Assembly (NCBI GenBank): GCA_018806915.1 | Contig: JAGKQI010000045.1 | Coordinates: 1,240,001 to 1,304,000 of the forward strand | Reading direction: 5' to 3' | Source of the DNA: Phytophthora colocasiae | Taxonomy: Eukaryota; Oomycota; Peronosporomycetes; Peronosporales; Peronosporaceae | Length of the DNA stretch: 64,000 bases | In this document: piece after piece, positions 32,278 to 42,900 of the stretch | Numbering within the stretch: position 1 is the first letter of the stretch | Layout: each line of letters begins with the position of its first letter | Position numbers and translations under genes: made by a program | Notes under the pieces: generated by a model | Seen by the model: the letters and a program-made list of their open reading frames with translations, nothing else | What the model was told of the DNA's origin: nothing | The model's database searches: none

Positions 32278-34146
32278 ATGCCTCGGCCGCTCTCCTGGAC
32301 CACCCTCACCCCAAGCATGCCTCGCTCGGACGCCGACATACTGCTGGACTCGCTCAAAGCATTCTCCATTGCATGGAGTGACGTTGGCCAGTGCAATGTC
32401 TGCGCTGACGCTGCTCCGCACGCGATGCGGACGCAGCTGCTACGCTGTAGGTGCGAAGCGTGCTCTGCAGCAGCATCAGCAACACCGTGCCCATGGCGTG
32501 GGCGCGTCCGTTCGTGCCAGGAGCACGATGTGGTGGCCGTGGACGAGCTCTTCTCGCACGTTACCCACGTGCGAGCCCACGCCAGGCCTCGCCTAACGCC
32601 TACCATGAAGGAACTCGCCCGAGACTGGGCCACGCAGGGTCTACGCCCTGTTCGTATTTGGAGAGCGCTAATTCAGCGCTTTGGCCTCGATGAGGAAACA
32701 GCTCCACCGCTCTCTGCTGTCCAGCGTTTTGTTTACCACCATGTTACGACAACGCTGGGCGGCAGTGACCGCATGGGCGCTATTCGCCTGAAGCTACGTG
32801 AAACGGGTTTTACAGGCCGCGAAGAAGACAATGCAGCTTTCACGTTTACGTGGCGAACGGATAGCGATGGCAGACCAGTTGTCGGAAATGGGAGCGATGC
32901 TCACCCTTTTGTGGTTGGGATCACCACGAAAAAGCTGCTCCGTCAAGCTGACCGTGATCCTGCTTCTTTCATTTTGCACGTGGACGCCACGTACAAGCTC
33001 ACCCAGACTGGGTACCCGGTTATAGTAATTGGGATTTCGGATCGTGCAAGAAAGTTTCATCCTCTTGCAATTTTTATTGTGTCCCAGCAGCAGCAGCCTC
33101 AGTACGCTGAGGTTCTGTCAATGCTGTCAAAAGTGTTTTTTGAAGTGACTGGAAGGCTGTTTTGCGTTCATTTCGCAATGGGAGATGCTGATAGCGCGCA
33201 ATGGAATGCGCTTAATGAAAGTTTTGGAGGAGACAGCAGCCCGTATAAGTTTTTGATGTGCTACTTTCATGTGGCTAAGAAGATCTACGAGAAAACACGG
33301 GCTTTCGACACCAGCATCGCAGCAATGATAATGCGCGACGTTCACGAAATGCACTTTTCCAGATGCGATTTGGAGTTTCAAGAGCGCAAGGATGAGATTC
33401 TTCAAAAATGGGAAGGATACACTCAGCTAGATCGGTTCGTTAGCTACTTCAGAACGGTGTGGTTAAACGATCGTGTGTGGCGATGGCAATGCTATCATAC
33501 GCTGGGCGGCTATGCCACCACTAATAACCCCTGTGAGACGTACAATGCCGCTATTAAGCGTGACGTCACGCTAAGGCGCAAGCTGAAGGTTGGCGCCCTC
33601 ATTGAGCAGCTTCTCGTCCTGTGCCGAGGTGAAAGTGTGCGTGCTCGGGCCTTTGCTTTGGAGCCTGGAGTTGATGAGCGCATGGTTAGGCGCGCTAGCG
33701 CTATGGCTCGAGCTGGCTTGCTTCGCGAGTACAAGCCCGAGCGCAACACCATCGCGTTTCTGCTCGGTTCGAACTCGGAATGTGCGAATCATATCGTTTA
33801 CGTGCAAGCATCTCCGGCAATCCACGTGTTTAACGTCAACGAGCGCCGCTCTCGAGAAGACCTACCCGTCTCCGCTCAGCTTGGTGTCGAAAGCACGCGA
33901 ATGGAGCTGTTAGGGATGCCAGCTACCGGCTGGGCAGTAGATATCGAGTCACGCGTCTGCCCGTGTCGCCTGTGGTCGAAGCAGGCTTCCTGTGTGCACT
34001 TACTGTATGCTCTTGGAACTGTAGGAGGTGTTGACGCTGCTGGTCGAGATACGCTAGTCTATCGGGGAGCAACAAGCGGAAACGCGGGGGCGTATCTGGC
34101 CAAGCTGCAGGAAGGCCACGAGCAAATGGGCCTGCATTGTCAGTAG
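32278..34146 (+). CDS. Mutator-like (MULE) transposase, uninterrupted
   Basis: This 622-residue frame encodes a MULE transposase. The catalytic domain shows the first Asp in LHVDATYKL (about residue 236), the second in MGDADSAQWNAL (303 or 305, family position GDAD) and the Glu in TNNPCETYNAAIKRD (about 420). The motif YFHVAKKIYEK lies between them. A SWIM zinc finger, CPCRLWSKQASCVHLLYAL, near residues 561-580 likely binds DNA. The N-terminal 100 residues are Cys-rich (CNVCADAAPHAM, CRCEACSAAAS). The first ATG is used; a later Met at residue 14 is possible. An AATAAA lies 20-25 bases after the stop. No stop or frameshift interrupts it, so it may be functional or recently domesticated. I could not find its terminal inverted repeats. 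Confidence 0.85.
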   Translation: MPRPLSWTTLTPSMPRSDADILLDSLKAFSIAWSDVGQCNVCADAAPHAMRTQLLRCRCEACSAAASATPCPWRGRVRSCQEHDVVAVDELFSHVTHVRAHARPRLTPTMKELARDWATQGLRPVRIWRALIQRFGLDEETAPPLSAVQRFVYHHVTTTLGGSDRMGAIRLKLRETGFTGREEDNAAFTFTWRTDSDGRPVVGNGSDAHPFVVGITTKKLLRQADRDPASFILHVDATYKLTQTGYPVIVIGISDRARKFHPLAIFIVSQQQQPQYAEVLSMLSKVFFEVTGRLFCVHFAMGDADSAQWNALNESFGGDSSPYKFLMCYFHVAKKIYEKTRAFDTSIAAMIMRDVHEMHFSRCDLEFQERKDEILQKWEGYTQLDRFVSYFRTVWLNDRVWRWQCYHTLGGYATTNNPCETYNAAIKRDVTLRRKLKVGALIEQLLVLCRGESVRARAFALEPGVDERMVRRASAMARAGLLREYKPERNTIAFLLGSNSECANHIVYVQASPAIHVFNVNERRSREDLPVSAQLGVESTRMELLGMPATGWAVDIESRVCPCRLWSKQASCVHLLYALGTVGGVDAAGRDTLVYRGATSGNAGAYLAKLQEGHEQMGLHCQ

Positions 34147-34259
34147 AATAGATTAATGTGCTGTTAATAAAACACCCTCGAAATGACAGCAGTTCAACTG
34201 ACCTTTGAGCCCAACCAGCAACGCGCACGAGTCGCGAGCCCAACCAGCATCGTGAGCCC

Positions 34260-34621
34260 AACCAGCAGCACGCACAAGCGCGAGCAGCAGCGCGCACGAG
34301 TCTTCCTTTGACCCTCCACAGCGCCAACCTCACCACGGGTAATCCCTACGTGCCCTAGGGCTCCTGCAGTAGCCGTCATCGCCCTAGAGCTCCAGCAGCG
34401 TCCATCGTCGTCTTGGGGATATAGCGTCAAACAGTCAAACAACCAGCAGCACACACAAGCGCGAGCAGCAGCGCGCACGAGTCTTCCTTTGACCCTCCAC
34501 AGCGCCAACCTCACCACGGGTAATTCCTACGTGCCCTAGGGCTCCTGCAGTAGCCGTCATCGCCCTAGAGCTCCAGCAGCGTCCATCGTCGTCTTGGGGA
34601 TATAGCGTCAAACAGTCAAAT
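34260..34621. repeat. 181 bp unit in two tandem copies
   Basis: The unit beginning ACCAGCAGCACGCACAAGCG at 34261 starts again at 34442 with one or two differences. Both copies include GTGCCCTAGGGCTCCTGCAG and end with GATATAGCGTCAAACAGTCA. Shorter AGCCCAACCAGCA repeats lie directly upstream (about 34,207-34,266), and an extra TAGCGTCAAACAG follows the second copy. The array lies just after the MULE transposase gene. Confidence 0.92.
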
Positions 34622-34639
34622 AGCGTCAAACAGGGGGAG

Positions 34640-35999
34640 GGGTAGGGATGAAGTCAACGTGCGCTGGCAAACTGTCTCTTGCACTGTGTGCATGAAGGTT
34701 TTGCTGTGCTTAACGCTACATCTTTGTGTGTTTATAGTATTTTGTCCTCACTGAGCTGGTCCTGCGAGCCGGAGCTGGTTCATCAACGCCTTACAACTTC
34801 AAACACGATCCGTGTTGAACTCTGTCGATCCGGCAGGCACTTCAACGGCAAGTACTGTACGCAGTTGATGCGGCGAGCCGATCTTCCTTTTCTTGGCGCG
34901 TCTAAACTGTTTAGACTGGCAGAGGCGCTCGCGCGCGCCACATCCTGCTCAAATCCAACGCGGTAGTCTTCGCCATCGACCGCTGTGTCCTGATCCTCAA
35001 CAGCGTGGGTGCACATGAGTTGAGGCTCAAGAGCATTACTGCCCGGCGCCCCGCCTTTCTAGCGACCAGCTCCTTTCGTTCGTGGCGACTTGGCGCTGAC
35101 CGAAGCTCTCTGCTGGCGAAGCCGATCGCAGATGGTTCAAGTCCTGCATCCTTCCTGCTGCTGCAACCATGATCTTATTATTCGGTTCGAATGGATGCGG
35201 CCGTGCATCAATCAAGCGTTGCAGGCGTCATTCCGGACTGGTCTGATGGTCAATGATACCAGACAAGCCGGCGCACGGTGCGATACACGACGCCGGTGCG
35301 GCAATGCTGTGCTGCGGACCGCGGCGCACCTGGAGGCCGCGCGCAGAGCAGTGTCCGCACGTACATGTAGCGGCGCTGGCGCCAGCGATCGTGCTGCATT
35401 CTTACCTCCCTTGACAGTCAAGGGAGTCAAGTTGACTGAGCAAGTTGGTGTACCTCTCTGTCATGTCTCGAAGTGTTTGCACTGCAAATTGCAGAGATGC
35501 CTCGTTCACGGGCAGCCACCCAACAATGGTCGTGCGTGACCCACGCCGCTACATACTCTATGAAGCGCTTCGTCAAAGCTGGGGCGCCGCACTTGACCAT
35601 GCTTGGCAAGCAAGAGCTTGCAAGTTGCACCGGCAGGCGTGCGACCGCTCGCTAGTCCCGTCGCCGTCCCACATTGGCGCACAATCATCCACACGTCGGA
35701 GGACGCTGTCAAGATCGCAAACGGGGTCACCAAGTTGCTGCCGTTAGCGGAAATGGGCGACGCCTTCGTTCTGCCGACTGCTTCTGACCACGCGCGACTC
35801 GAGGAGAATGCGGCGTGGTGGACGCTGTCCGACGTCGTAACGCCTGCGCTGGACGCAGTGTGCTTCGTGAGTCGCGTCCGCGCTTCTCCATGGTCTCATT
35901 TCCGGCAGCCAGACTAAGACCGCAGATAAAACGTCTGGGTGCGTACCCGTGACAACAAGTTCAGCTTCGTGCTGGCATCACCGCCGCCGAGCCGCGAGT
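34640..35999. other. unassigned sequence with one coding-like frame
   Basis: Most frames look like noise. The plus-strand frame ending at 35917 has a stretch with natural amino-acid spacing (TSEDAVKIANGVTKLLPLAE, LEENAAWWTLSDVVTPALD) that may be part of a transposase-like protein (hAT-type proteins have similar helical segments), but the match is too weak to assert. Confidence 0.3.
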
Positions 36000-36952
36000 T
36001 AACACTTCAACGCCGTCACCCGGACCTCTACGATGCCCGCGCGGCGTGTGGCAGGCGGCGCCGGCATTCCTGCGAGTCTCTCGCGCCGTAATGCCAACAC
36101 GCACCGTTGCCCGGCAGAGCCGCTGCCCGACTTCGGTTGGCGCCGGTGTCCAGCAGCAGTGGCGCACGAAAGTAGCAGTGGCATCCACGCAAGTATCTTG
36201 AATAGGTTCTGAGTTTGCCGTGGCCTACGGTTTTTCTGGTGATCCTGCGCAGCTCTTTGCAGCCGAAAAGCTGAAGCTTGTGTCATCACAGCGGTCGTGT
36301 ACGCTTTTGACAAACGGGTTTGCCAGGCAAAATGTTGGCAAGTTTTCACGCTGTAGTCTCGTTCGGGACACTTGAAACTCGTCTTGGAATCCGAAGGCGA
36401 GTGGCTGTTGCTGCAGCTGTTCGATGGCTTTGCATCCCAGTTGAGGCTCCAGTTCGTCAACGCGGCGAAGTGAGGCAGGCACGACCGCCTCGGTGTTGAG
36501 CTGTCGCGTGGTGCTTTCCGCCGAGATCGGGGTGCATACAGTAAGGCTTCCGAGCCGAAGGCGTAAGACTTTTCCAACGTAGAAGAGGCTGCAGCGGAGA
36601 CTGTATCTGCGAGCAGTGTGTTGTGTCCTGCCTTCCGTCTCGCAAGCTGTTTTGCCCCTTTCAGACCGTACGTGCCGCAATGCCCGCATTCGAACAAGAT
36701 GCATGGATGAATTCAAACAGCAGCTCTCGGTTTGACCATTGCACACGGGTAGCTCGGAGGTTCGAGTCGGAAGGCCAACCACCGCCGCAACTGGTGAATT
36801 TCGCCACGCTGGACTGGCGCTAAACCCAGGGTCCTCGCCGCCAGCCGATTTGCTAAGACATCACAGTCAGCGTCAAGTGCCGGCCACAGCCCGTGCAGCG
36901 CTTTGCACATCAAACGACCGATAGGCCGCGTGACACCATCCTCAATGATCAC
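36000..36952 (-). pseudogene. unassigned coding-like remnant
   Basis: On the minus strand a frame from 36952 reads GRLMCKALHGLWPALDADCD, VLANRLAARTLGL and QLRRWLAFRLEPP, which looks like real protein. It ends near 36,713, and a second frame (36697 down) begins with FECGHCGTYGLKGAKQL, then loses character. I do not recognise the family. It may be a decayed repeat-derived gene at the edge of the transposon-rich half. Confidence 0.3.
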
Positions 36953-37115
36953 TCTGCCTTACTTACATCGGGACGAAAGTGGTCAGCTCCTTCTACCACG
37001 CGCAGGTGGGTGTGAGAGCCTCGACAGATAGGCTCGACAGCTTGACGCACAGGCGGGAGGAGCCTGGGAAGCGTCCATGGTTTCATGTCATTTCAACTCG
37101 CGACCCAAAGGAAGC

Positions 37116-37130
37116 TCATTTGCCATTTGG
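37116..37130 (+). promoter_or_regulatory. oomycete initiator (Inr) element of the Myb-like gene
   Basis: TCATTTGCCATTTGG fits the oomycete initiator consensus (TCAyTyyNCAwTTT) closely. It lies 56-70 bases before the ATG at 37186, the expected distance for the transcription start of an oomycete gene. Confidence 0.7.
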
Positions 37131-37185
37131 CCGAGTCTCGAGCAAGAGCAGTTAGCAGGATAAGGACAACTTTAACACTTCCACC

Positions 37186-38169
37186 ATGCCGCTGACCCAC
37201 CTGCCATCGCTCCAGCACCAGCACCTCGTGCTACCACCGCTGCGAACTCCTTCGCACCAGCTCGGCCAGCTGAACCACAACTTCCCACTGCAGCAGCAAA
37301 CGCAGCAGCAGTACTCTCCTTCGTACGCCCTGCAACAACAGACGGCTGTGCCGGTGCCGGTGCCGGCCACGCCGATCGCCGCCACGACCGATCTAACGCT
37401 GTCCGGCCCGCTCCGCCGGGGCAAGTGGACACGCGCTGAGGAGGACTACGCCGCTGCCACCATTTCCTACTTCTGCGACGGCTTGTTGGCCATTCAGTAC
37501 GGTACTACCTTGCGCGGATACTTGGCCCAGCAACTCCACTGCGATCCCATGCGGATCTCTAAAAAGCTTTTACCTGGCTCAGTCTTTGCCGGCATCAAGA
37601 TCAACCCCAAGATCGGCCGTCGAGCCTATTACCCGTGCGCACAGGACTCGCCTGCTGCTGCGCGATCTAAGGAGAACGCTGCTCGCCACCTCACTAGTCT
37701 CCGTCAGGCTTTTATCCAGAGCATTGAGGAGGAGGAACAGGCACTTGAAGCTGCTAATAACGGCACCGGCAAGGATAGCCCCAGCCGTTCAACTAAGCCT
37801 GCAACCCACGCCAGCCCCAAGCCCGTGACCTCCATTAGCCGCAAACGCAGCTACGACGATATCGTGCGTGCTCAGCAACAGCAAGCCTATGCGTCGTCCG
37901 TGGAACTCACAGAGCCGCAGATCTCCTACCACTTCCAGCGCCAGACTCAGCCGGCGCTCTTCAACGCTCGGTATTCTGCTGCTGCTGCCGCTTCAACTTC
38001 GGCGACCACGCCGGTGATGTGCAAGCTACCCAAGCTGTCCGTCACAGACGACGTGTCTCGTGCGTCCTACTCGACCCAGCAGAGGAGTGTGTCCCCTGTT
38101 ACAGTAGCAACATCGACAGCAGTGCTTCCGCCACTTCGCGTTTCGTTGGTGCGAGCATCCATGTGTTAG
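37186..38169 (+). CDS. stramenopile Myb/SANT-like nuclear protein
   Basis: The 327-residue product has a Gln/Pro-rich N-terminus, then RRGKWTRAEEDYAAATISYF (about residues 80-100), a SANT-like start, followed by GTTLRGYLAQQLHCDPMRIS and KKLLPG. This combination (RGKWT...GTTLR..L...L.CDPMRI.KK) belongs to a family I know from oomycete and diatom genomes, whose members are nuclear but uncharacterised. The rest is low complexity, with a helix (IQSIEEEEQALEAANN) and a basic SRKRSYDDIV segment that may act as a localisation signal. Single exon. The ATG is preceded by an initiator element and by ACACTTCCACC. A role in transcription is inferred only. Confidence 0.75.
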   Translation: MPLTHLPSLQHQHLVLPPLRTPSHQLGQLNHNFPLQQQTQQQYSPSYALQQQTAVPVPVPATPIAATTDLTLSGPLRRGKWTRAEEDYAAATISYFCDGLLAIQYGTTLRGYLAQQLHCDPMRISKKLLPGSVFAGIKINPKIGRRAYYPCAQDSPAAARSKENAARHLTSLRQAFIQSIEEEEQALEAANNGTGKDSPSRSTKPATHASPKPVTSISRKRSYDDIVRAQQQQAYASSVELTEPQISYHFQRQTQPALFNARYSAAAAASTSATTPVMCKLPKLSVTDDVSRASYSTQQRSVSPVTVATSTAVLPPLRVSLVRASMC

Positions 38170-38813
38170 GCCTGTGTGTTCTGTAAGTAGATAAGTTAGC
38201 GACACGAAGTAAGTGTATAAAGGTGCTCAAGGACCAAACGTAATGATAAACTCCTCAAACACAACCTTACACTCGCTTGCGTTTCGATCGCGCGTCTACA
38301 GGCACCAAAGTGTCTGAGATTACAAGCGATTACCAGCCACTAGATCCAAGCAAGCAAGCCTCAAGTGCACGAGCGGTCTGCATCAACCGTGACGTGAGGA
38401 GAGTCTTGAATCAAGACCGCCCATTGCAGCTGCAGCAACAGACTGTTGCTGTACATGCACTTGCAGTCCTGCCATCAACTTCAATCCAAAAGGTTAGAAC
38501 CGCCAGCGGACAACGAGCCACCGTCACCTGCGGATCGAAAGCTAAGACGTTAAAACAAAACGGAGGTGGCGTGCCGTGCCGTCAGCACAGGTAGTCTCCG
38601 TGCAAATGGGAGGAATGTTCGCACGTGCGCCGATATGAAATGTGTTGGAAGAAACTTAACGCTGTTTTGAGCAACGCTAACTCGGTCAAGTCGTGAGGAT
38701 ATCCTCGTGGCTCTCAGGACGAAGAGCTACCGACTATCTCGATGTAGTCAGCACGTTCTTGCACTTGATCCTCGAACGTTGACTTGACTCGCGTGAGACC
38801 ATCTTGGGCCTTG
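38170..38813. other. intergenic region between Myb-like and RNase T2 genes
   Basis: This holds the 3' ends of two convergent genes. A 105-codon plus-strand frame (38277-38594) lacks any domain and looks like chance. No repeat was noticed. Confidence 0.5.
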
Positions 38814-39635
38814 CTAGTCGCCTGCTGAAGCTGGGAAACCAGGGATGGTCACACTCACACTGCCCTTGCCGCATGTGTCCTCCGAGTGAATATGCGGTGG
38901 ACAGGCGATCCGCTGCGTCGGTACGTTGTGTGCGTCCTTCTGCCAGCACGTGAAGACCTGCGAGAACAAAGTGGCGTGCTTGGCGTCTCCGCCTTCACCG
39001 TGTGAGTGCTGGCACTTGAGCGCGGCATCGCCGAACGCCTCACGTAGTTTCTTGACGTCCACCTGTCCGCCGACATTGTCCTGTACGAGTTGCGGCGTCG
39101 GCGCTAGCGTCTCGTTGCGCTCGAGGTTGATGGCGTGCGTGAAGTAGTCGACCTGTTTGAGGCCCGAACAGGTGCCGTGGCGGGTCCATTCGTGCTTCCA
39201 GAAGTCCGCGTACTGCGGAGATGCCTCACTGAACTTGACATCGGGCCAGTACTGGTGCAAAGTGTCGATGCCGAGCTCTTGCTCGATTTTGTCGGCGTCG
39301 AACGCCTCGCCCGAGCAGAAACTAGGTGGCGCACTACCCGACAGCTCCGGCCAGAGCCCGTGGAGCGTCAGATGTGAGCGCCAGTAGCTCTGCGGCGCGC
39401 GGCAGCCAGGATACTGCTTCTCCTTGCCGAAACAGAAGGCTGGCTGCCAGCTCTGAGCCAGAATGTACATGTCGAAGGCGCCAGGCGGCGCAACTAGGGT
39501 CGAGACGGTCGTGTCGTACACCGAAACACTGCGGAGAGGGTCGGATACAGCGGAGGGCGTGACGACGCTCAAGAGGGACGTCGTCACAGCCATTGCACAC
39601 AAGATAGAGGTCCCTGTCATGGATAATATACACAA
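38814..39635 (-). CDS. secreted ribonuclease T2
   Basis: This is an RNase T2 family endoribonuclease, which cleaves single-stranded RNA through a 2',3'-cyclic intermediate outside the cell or in acid compartments. Of 273 residues, the first 30 form a signal peptide (TSILCAMAVTTSLLSVVTPS). The first active-site box is LTLHGLWPE (His92), the second FWKHEWTRHGTCSG (Glu149, His153), so both catalytic His and the Glu are present. Cys residues for the conserved disulfides are visible. Translation may start at residue 7 (MTGTS) instead of residue 1; both keep the signal. In a plant pathogen a secreted RNase could aid nutrition or act on host RNA; that is inference. Confidence 0.9.
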   Translation of the reverse strand: MCILSMTGTSILCAMAVTTSLLSVVTPSAVSDPLRSVSVYDTTVSTLVAPPGAFDMYILAQSWQPAFCFGKEKQYPGCRAPQSYWRSHLTLHGLWPELSGSAPPSFCSGEAFDADKIEQELGIDTLHQYWPDVKFSEASPQYADFWKHEWTRHGTCSGLKQVDYFTHAINLERNETLAPTPQLVQDNVGGQVDVKKLREAFGDAALKCQHSHGEGGDAKHATLFSQVFTCWQKDAHNVPTQRIACPPHIHSEDTCGKGSVSVTIPGFPASAGD

Positions 39636-39911
39636 ACAAGAGCGAAGAAGAGCGAGGAAGAGCGAGGAAGAGCGTGCGGTCGGGCTATTGCAGGACTTGA
39701 AGCTATGAGGGAGGTACCAGTAGTATCAGACTCAGATACTCAACGGACAGTATGACTTCAATTAAGTACGTTTATACCCTCCTCAAATCGATCATTTCTC
39801 CTAAGTAACAGCAAAGTAAACGTACCGGTAAAGTACTAGTTATCTACTGGTACCTTTCCGGTATTTGTTGCTGATGTTGGATCGACTCCAGTCGGTAACC
39901 AACGCAACATC

Positions 39912-42900
39912 ATGAAGAAGAGCTCTTCGTTACGGCGTCTGGCAGCGACACTAGAGCAGCAGCTGAACGAAGACCAGCTGCAAGATGGAGAAGATTGGTT
40001 CGTAGTGTCCTCTGCGTGGTGGGCGCGTGTATTAGGGACGTCTCGGTGCCAAGAGAGCGACGAGAATGCAGGTCATACTGATGAGGACTCAGAAGACTCA
40101 GACAGCGCTTTGCCGCGTGGAAACAGTGATTTTATCGTGGAGAACGCCGTATTATTGGATTTGGAACTTAGCAGTCGTAAACGTGAGGTCGCAGTGCTCA
40201 AACCCATGTTGGTACGGAGATTTTGAGGTTAAAAAGCACCCATTTGGAGGTTATTTGTTGACTTTTTGTATATTTTCTTACAGGTGGAGGGCAAGGACTA
40301 TCGGCTGGTGAGTCAACGGGTCTGGAATCAGTTGTCGGACCATTTTGGCTTCGATTGGGAGATTTCGAGGCCTGTGGTGACTCGTGGAGTTAATAATCGG
40401 GTTGTGGAGGTTAATCCTGTCACTTTCGAGGTAATTTGGAGATTTTTTTTCGATGGAAAAGAGGCCTCAGATGCTCATGGTTATTGTTTTGTAGGTTTGG
40501 GGATGGCATACGGGTCTGGACGGGCCTGTGGAGGTGCTGGATGCCGAGCAGAAGCCTTTAATACTTGTTGCCAGTGAGAATTGCTCGCTGAAAGAACTCC
40601 AGGTCATGATCTGGAAGGCAGCGGCACTAGAATCACACCTTAAGGAGATGTTCCCTGACGTCACGGAGGAGAATGTCAATCTGGCTGTGCAGGTGTGCTA
40701 CAGAATGGATGAGGACGCACCGTGGACCCCACTAAGAGACGCCGTGGTGAAGGAGGACCGAGGGAATAATGGCTTTACCAACGAAAATAACCCGGACATT
40801 CTAGTGGAGAGCACAACTGTGGGAGAACTGCAACTGGAGAAGAGGGATTACAAACCAGGCAAAGAAAAATTGCACCATTTACTCGTGGAAGGAAGGTTTG
40901 TGGCACAGCAGGGTACCGAACAAACAGACTGGAGACACCACAAGTTTTATAGTGAAGTTCAGGCCGAGGCATGGCGATTTACACTGGAAATAAACCAGTT
41001 GATTGATGCGAACGATACGGACAAGAAATGGTACGAGTCCCGCGTGATCGACCTGAATGACACTAAGGTGAAAGTCCATTATCGGGGATGGACAGCCAAG
41101 TGGGATGAATGGATAAATCGTACGTCCACCCGCCTTGCTCCTCTACACACGAAAGTCCGGAACTGGCGCAACTTTCAAATTGGAGACGAAGTTCTTGTGG
41201 GTAAGGCAATTCAAGGAAAAAATTTCCCTGAGTGGCGTGTGGCTCACATCTCCGATCTCCAGAAGGTGAGCAAAGATAACTCACTTCGGATCGAGCTCGA
41301 TGTGGATGGAACGAAGCACTGGAGAGATGCACAAGATGAAATGCTGTGTCCTGTGGGGACACACAAGGCCGCTAATGCCTCGGCTGTCGTCGCGTCTTCA
41401 GTGTCCTCTTATTCTCCCGCATCATCTTACAACCGATACGAAAGGGAGTTCGAAGCTGGCAAAGGTCGTCCAGCATTTGAGGGTGTTGTGGGTCTCTCCA
41501 ATTTGGGCAATACTTGCTTTATGAACAGCATGTTGCAGTGCTTGATCAACACTCCGCCTCTCAGGTCGTATTTCCTCCGGAAGGACCCTGAAACTGGCAA
41601 TCCGTTCTTCACAAAGGAGATTAACCGAGATAACCCGCTGGGTATGAAAGGAATGGTGGCTGTTAACTTTGCGAGTCTGCTGCGTAACATGTGGAGCAAC
41701 GAATTCAAAGTGGTCACTCCTACCAACTTAAAATCCGTGATTGGCCAGTACGCGCCTCAGTTTGCGGGGTACCAGCAGCAAGATAGTCAAGAACTGATGA
41801 ATTTCTTGTTAGACGGCCTTCATGAGGACCTGAATCGCGTCAAACAAAAGCCGTATACTAAGCCTGTTGAGGGAAATGGTCGTAGTGACGCAGAGGTGGC
41901 ACAAGAGGAGTGGCAGCAGTACCTCCGTCGAAACGACAGTGTTATTGTGGACAATTTCATGGGACAACTTCGCAGTCATGTGACGTGTTCAAACCTAGAT
42001 TGCGGCAATGAATCGATCACCTTTGACCCGTACATGAGCTTGTCAGTTCCGATCCCGAACGACGAGACGGTGACGATACAGGTCCAGCTCTTCTGGGCTA
42101 AAGGTGATATCCCGATGAAGTATGCGGTGAAACTCCCGAAGGACGGAACTCTGGTGGATGTGAAGCTAAAGCTCAGTGAGCTGTCAGGCATCCCTATCTC
42201 GCGTATTTTCTTCGTTGAGGTGTGGAACCACAAGATTCTCCGAGCGTATTCGGATAGAATGGCCATTGATCGCCTTCGCGACGGTGAGCTTCACGCGTAC
42301 GAATTGGAGTTGCCGGTGACAGAATATTCCTTCTCGTGTACTATCCGCCCTCCCGCTGCACCACGAAAGTTAGGCACGTTGCAATCTGATCCAGAACCCG
42401 TCAAACAAATGCACCTCGTGGAGCTGTTGCACCAAGCTCCTGTTGCTTCGCCAGTTGATGGGCGTGCAAATTCTGATGGGTATGATATGCTCGTGGAGGA
42501 AGGGTACGGTCCGAAGCAACGACGAGTTGAAGTGGAGCTTTTCAACACGCCGCTGCTAGTGTCAATCGACCGGAAATGGTCAAAGGCTGAAATTCACGCG
42601 AAGGTGTGGCAGGTTGTACATCGACTCGTGGCTACAAAGGATTCTAGGACATCTTTTGGATGCGGTGAGGGCCAGCAATTGCCCTACCGACTCCATGTGA
42701 CAGAACCCAACGGCGGAACGACGTTTATTAGTGATCTTCCGTGTGATGACGAACCTGTGGACGTATCTGACAAAACGAAAAGGCCATTCAGCTTTACGCT
42801 TGAGTGGAATCGCAACGGGTGCGTGTTCTATGGTTCAACGTAGTTGTAGAGCAATCATTCTAACTTGTTTTTCTCCATAGTTATCAACGGGGCTACGATG

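Noticed and set aside
32182..32633. Minus-strand ORFs opposite the MULE gene start
   Set aside because: They are shadows of the GC-rich transposase coding sequence.
36749..36765. GGTTCGAGTC, like a tRNA T-arm
   Set aside because: No acceptor stem, D-arm or anticodon arm of proper length could be laid around it on either strand.
1..37000. RxLR or Crinkler effector genes, expected in repeat-rich oomycete DNA
   Set aside because: No frame combines a signal peptide with RxLR or LFLAK/HVLVxxP motifs.
38277..38594. 105-codon plus-strand ORF after the Myb-like gene
   Set aside because: No domain, no initiator, and a Gln-rich shadow character typical of noncoding sequence here.
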